A stretch of DNA of 14,217 nt from JAZQNC01 sp045536155 (GTDB lineage: Bacteria > Bacillota > Clostridia > Oscillospirales > CAG-272): contig JAZSMZ010000016.1 in assembly GCA_045536155.1 (NCBI GenBank), forward strand, positions 1-14,217, read 5' to 3'. Under the pieces are notes generated by a model. That model saw only the letters and a list, made by a program, of their open reading frames with translations, was not told the origin of the DNA and did no database searches. Positions 13,219 through 14,217 of this stretch are shown here, one piece after another. Made by a program: the position numbers and the translations under genes. Positions within the stretch are counted from its first letter, which is position 1; each line of letters starts with the position of its first letter.

Positions 13219-14217
13219 ATGCTTCCTCCAAACGAATTACAAAGCAAAGAATTCAGTAAAGTTATTCGCGGATACAGCCCCGAAGAGGTTGACGAGCAGT
13301 TAAACTTCGTAATGGCTAAGTATGCCGAGCTCTATCGCGAAAATGATGCGCTTGAGCGCCGCCTGGCTGAGGTACAGTCGAAGTACGATCAGCTCAAAAA
13401 GGACGAGGAATCGATCAGAAACGCGATTATCAACGCACAGAGAGCAAGTGCAACTCTTATCGACGAGGCAAACGAGCGTGCCGATCTCATTCTGCGCGCC
13501 GCAAAGACCAACTGTGATAAGATCCTTGCCGATTTCAGAGCAAAGATCCGCATCGAGCGCGATAATGCACTGAAGCTCCGCGAAGCTGTTGAAAATTTCA
13601 AAACCTCTCTTTACGATGCGTATAATGCCCATCTTGAACAGATTGACGGCATTACAAGCGAGATAGCAGGCATCGATGAGATCAATATAACCGATGACGA
13701 GCTTGTCCGCGCCGCCATGAAGGCGATGAAGCAGGACGTAGCTGACGGAATCGAACAGCTTGAGGCCGAAAAAGCCGCCGCAGAAAAGGCCGCCGCAGAA
13801 AAGGCTGCCGCAGAAAAAGCCGCCGCGGAAAAGGCCGCTGCTGAAAAGGCCGCCGCAGAAAAGGAAGCTGAAGAAAAATCAGTTCCGATAATGATGGATA
13901 TTCCCGTTCCCGTTGTTCTTGACAATGACGAATTCGAAGACGACGAAGAGGAATTCGAAGACGACGAGGACGAATTCGAGGACGACGAAGAAGAATTCGA
14001 AGACGACGAGGACGAATTCGAAGACGACGAAGACGAATTCGAAGACGACGAAGACGAATTCGAAGACGACGAGGACGAATTCGAAGACGACGAGGAATTC
14101 GAAGACGACGAGGACGAATTCGAGGACGACGAAGACGAAATCGAAGACGACGAGGAATTCGAAGACAACGAGGAGTTCGAAGAGGACGAAGAGGAATTCG
14201 AAGACGACGAGGACGAA
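13219..14217 (+). CDS. divIVA: DivIVA family protein with repetitive acidic tail (runs off right edge)
   Basis: DivIVA proteins are coiled-coil scaffolds that recognise curved membrane at poles and septa. The open frame starts at ATG 13219 with GAGGT 8 nt upstream and remains open for all 333 codons to the window end, so the C terminus is missing. Residues 1-30 are the DivIVA membrane-binding module (LPPNELQSKEFSKVIRGYSP, then EEVDEQLNFVM). Residues about 30-180 are predominantly coiled coil with DALERRLAEVQSKYDQLKKD. Residues 184-213 are six tandem EKAAA units followed by EKEAEEK, likely a rigid single helix. After a hydrophobic linker (SVPIMMDIPVPVVL), residues 238-333 are an acidic EFEDDED repeat with only D, E, F and one I and one N. 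The position after sepF-ylmG-ylmH supports the name. The tail makes it much more acidic than standard DivIVA. Confidence 0.9.
   Translation, partial: MLPPNELQSKEFSKVIRGYSPEEVDEQLNFVMAKYAELYRENDALERRLAEVQSKYDQLKKDEESIRNAIINAQRASATLIDEANERADLILRAAKTNCDKILADFRAKIRIERDNALKLREAVENFKTSLYDAYNAHLEQIDGITSEIAGIDEINITDDELVRAAMKAMKQDVADGIEQLEAEKAAAEKAAAEKAAAEKAAAEKAAAEKAAAEKEAEEKSVPIMMDIPVPVVLDNDEFEDDEEEFEDDEDEFEDDEEEFEDDEDEFEDDEDEFEDDEDEFEDDEDEFEDDEEFEDDEDEFEDDEDEIEDDEEFEDNEEFEEDEEEFEDDEDE
13768..13857 (+). repeat. Six tandem EKAAA pentapeptide repeats (15-bp units) in divIVA
   Basis: Six in-frame 15-bp units of the form GAAAARGCCGCCGCA encode EKAAA six times and are followed by EKEAEEK. Third-position changes between the units (AAA/AAG, GCC/GCT, GCA/GCG) show the repeat is kept at protein level and is not a very recent duplication. 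An alternating E/K-alanine pattern favours a stable solitary alpha helix. Confidence 0.95.
13930..14217 (+). repeat. 21-bp minisatellite encoding the acidic EFEDDED tail of divIVA
   Basis: Fourteen in-frame units are visible, eleven of 21 bp and three of 18 bp (consensus EFEDDED or EFEDDE). They encode 96 residues, of which 81 are acidic, 13 are Phe, and one each is Ile and Asn. Most units carry GAATTCGAAGACGACGA. All unit lengths are multiples of three, so slippage would change the tail length without breaking the frame. The array continues past the window. The minus-strand frame over it is only the Ser-rich complement. Confidence 0.95.

Noticed and set aside
13611..14168. 185-codon minus-strand open frame rich in Ser and Asn
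   Set aside because: It is the exact complement of the divIVA repeats: GAA/GAC runs read backwards give Ser-rich codons. There is no ribosome binding site or family match, while the plus strand has a start, a ribosome binding site and a DivIVA domain.
13930..14217. CRISPR-like periodicity
   Set aside because: The units are contiguous in-frame 18/21-bp coding repeats without spacers.

Overview
The window reads as a chromosomal segment of a Gram-positive anaerobe of the Clostridia. Supporting signs are the short-form HisG paired with a separate HisZ, a lysine riboswitch in front of dapA, strong GAGG-type ribosome binding sites, TTG starts, and a Bacillus/Clostridium-style ylmE-sepF-ylmG-ylmH-divIVA division cluster. 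It is densely packed. I see no tRNA, rRNA, CRISPR array, transposase, phage gene or other mobile element. Species assignment is not possible by eye.

Left part, mostly minus strand: a histidine operon hisZ-hisG-hisD (hisD runs off the left edge) is read from a well-formed promoter whose -35/spacer is covered by an 18-bp perfect palindrome. Divergent to it is a small plus-strand pair, a DUF2975 membrane protein and a short XRE-family regulator, with an extended -10 promoter and a second palindrome using the same TTTATC/GATAAA half-site. A bidirectional terminator separates this pair from the convergent mgtE magnesium transporter gene.

Centre: mgtE has an unusual leader of about 300 nt. I could not recognise an M-box in it. 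It holds a 33-codon open frame with a strong ribosome binding site and several long-range inverted repeats. Next come dapA-dapB (minus strand, lysine/diaminopimelate pathway), preceded by a lysine riboswitch with a very short P2 and an intrinsic terminator. The dapA promoter shares its -10 region with a divergent promoter for queA.

Right part, plus strand: queA and miaA (tRNA modification of positions 34 and 37), then a membrane-anchored HlyD-like protein, a YggS/YlmE PLP-binding protein, SepF, YggT/YlmG, a YlmH-type S4 RNA-binding protein and DivIVA. The last group is the conserved cell-division and envelope neighbourhood found downstream of ftsZ in many Firmicutes. DivIVA runs off the right edge. 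It is unusual: its coiled coil is followed by six EKAAA repeats and then at least 96 residues of an almost purely acidic, phenylalanine-punctuated EFEDDED repeat.

The points most worth a second look are the mgtE leader, the acidic DivIVA tail, the paired palindromes in the his/DUF2975 intergenic region, the trimmed lysine riboswitch and the shared -10 of dapA and queA.
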